In this document: positions 6,059-6,175 of the stretch, one piece after another | Position numbering within the stretch: the first letter of the stretch is position 1 | How the letters are laid out: every line of letters starts with the position of its first letter | Source of the DNA: 2-01-FULL-41-14 sp046317875 | GTDB taxonomy: Bacteria > Pseudomonadota > Alphaproteobacteria > UBA7879 > UBA5542 | Reading direction: 5' to 3' | Length of the DNA stretch: 6,175 bases | Assembly: GCA_046317875.1 (NCBI GenBank) | Contig: JBKCVN010000034.1 | Location: 1 to 6,175 of the forward strand | Program-made: the position numbers and the translations under genes | Notes under the pieces: generated by a model | What the model was told of the DNA's origin: nothing | What the model saw: the letters and a program-made list of their open reading frames with translations, nothing else | The model's database searches: none

Positions 6059-6067
6059 TTTATTAAA
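6059..6067. terminator. Overlapping poly(A)-type hexamers on both strands
   Basis: The sequence TTTATTAAA gives AATAAA on the minus strand (6064-6059) and ATTAAA on the plus strand (6062-6067). It would suit two genes converging here, but neither candidate gene is firm and the area is AT-rich. Confidence 0.25.
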
Positions 6068-6163
6068 TTAAAAACGGTTCTGATCATTTGGGAAACCAAC
6101 AGGGATGCAGTTGAAGGCATTTTTCATCTTTTTCAACGCATAATCATCAGAATCGATGTTTAT
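6068..6163 (-). CDS. Possible C-terminal coding exon, partial
   Basis: The minus strand is open for 31 codons from just below an in-frame TGA (6166-6164) to TAA at 6070-6068. The product ends DSDDYALKKMKNAFNC followed by IPVGFPNDQNRF. The composition is protein-like, and an AATAAA signal follows the stop within 10 nt (6064-6059), as for a gene end. If real, it would be entered by splicing, for instance at AAAAAG before the ATG at 6127, because the upstream frame is closed. I do not recognise the protein. Short length and lack of upstream sequence keep this tentative; chance is a serious alternative. Confidence 0.2.
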   Translation of the reverse strand: MNIDSDDYALKKMKNAFNCIPVGFPNDQNRF

Positions 6164-6175
6164 TCATTGCTCAAT

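Larger units (their letters stand above)
5757..6067. other. Flanking region without a convincing gene
   Basis: This stretch holds scattered short signals but nothing I can call as a gene. On the plus strand, TATAAAAGG at 5830-5838 resembles a core promoter, and an ATG at 5861 opens 53 codons to 6022 with no recognisable domain and an Ala/Thr-rich part that is mainly the trinucleotide run. On the minus strand AATAAA occurs at 5769-5764. Two more small inverted repeats are TGTGAT/ATCACA (5805-5810, 5820-5825) and CGGTCG/CGACCG (5992-5997, 6004-6009). The stretch 6020-6067 is strongly AT-rich. Confidence 0.5.

Overview
The window is eukaryotic and almost certainly animal DNA. It is dominated by one complete, apparently intact LTR retrotransposon of the Ty3/Gypsy (Metaviridae) group, lying on the minus strand from about 80 to 5411. 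The order protease, reverse transcriptase, RNase H, integrase identifies the group. There is no chromodomain and no env gene, so it is a non-chromoviral, non-enveloped type. I cannot name the host species from the sequence.

Read on the minus strand, the layout is: 5' LTR (5411-5299), a 43-nt leader, gag (5255-4497), pol (4545-121, open from 4605), a polypurine tract (205-193) and the 3' LTR (192-80). The two LTRs are 113 bp and identical by eye. Gag carries a capsid-like region and one CCHC zinc knuckle. Pol lies in the -1 frame relative to gag. A textbook slippery heptamer T TTA AAA sits in the gag frame six codons before the gag stop. It is followed after 6 nt by a GC-rich stem-loop whose loop contains that stop codon, so Pol is most likely made as a Gag-Pol fusion by -1 frameshifting. 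Pol is unusually long because about 450 residues precede the protease. That extension is Pro/Ser/Thr-rich and includes about 15 tandem copies of a 10-residue (30-bp) repeat. The pol stop codon lies inside the 3' LTR, within an AATAAA polyadenylation hexamer.

The flank just upstream of the element in its own orientation (plus 5412-5747) looks like another mobile element. An open frame ends in TGA, and after 2 nt an ATG opens a second frame whose product resembles the start of an AP-type endonuclease of CR1/L2-like LINEs. The LTR element cuts this frame after about 33 codons. The flank on the other side (1-79) does not obviously continue it, and no clear target-site duplication is visible, so the locus may be rearranged.

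The remaining right flank (5748-6175) is AT-rich. It contains a perfect 11-bp hairpin, a TATA-box-like motif on the plus strand, a short CAR trinucleotide run, and at the far right a possible minus-strand C-terminal exon followed by AATAAA. None of these is certain.
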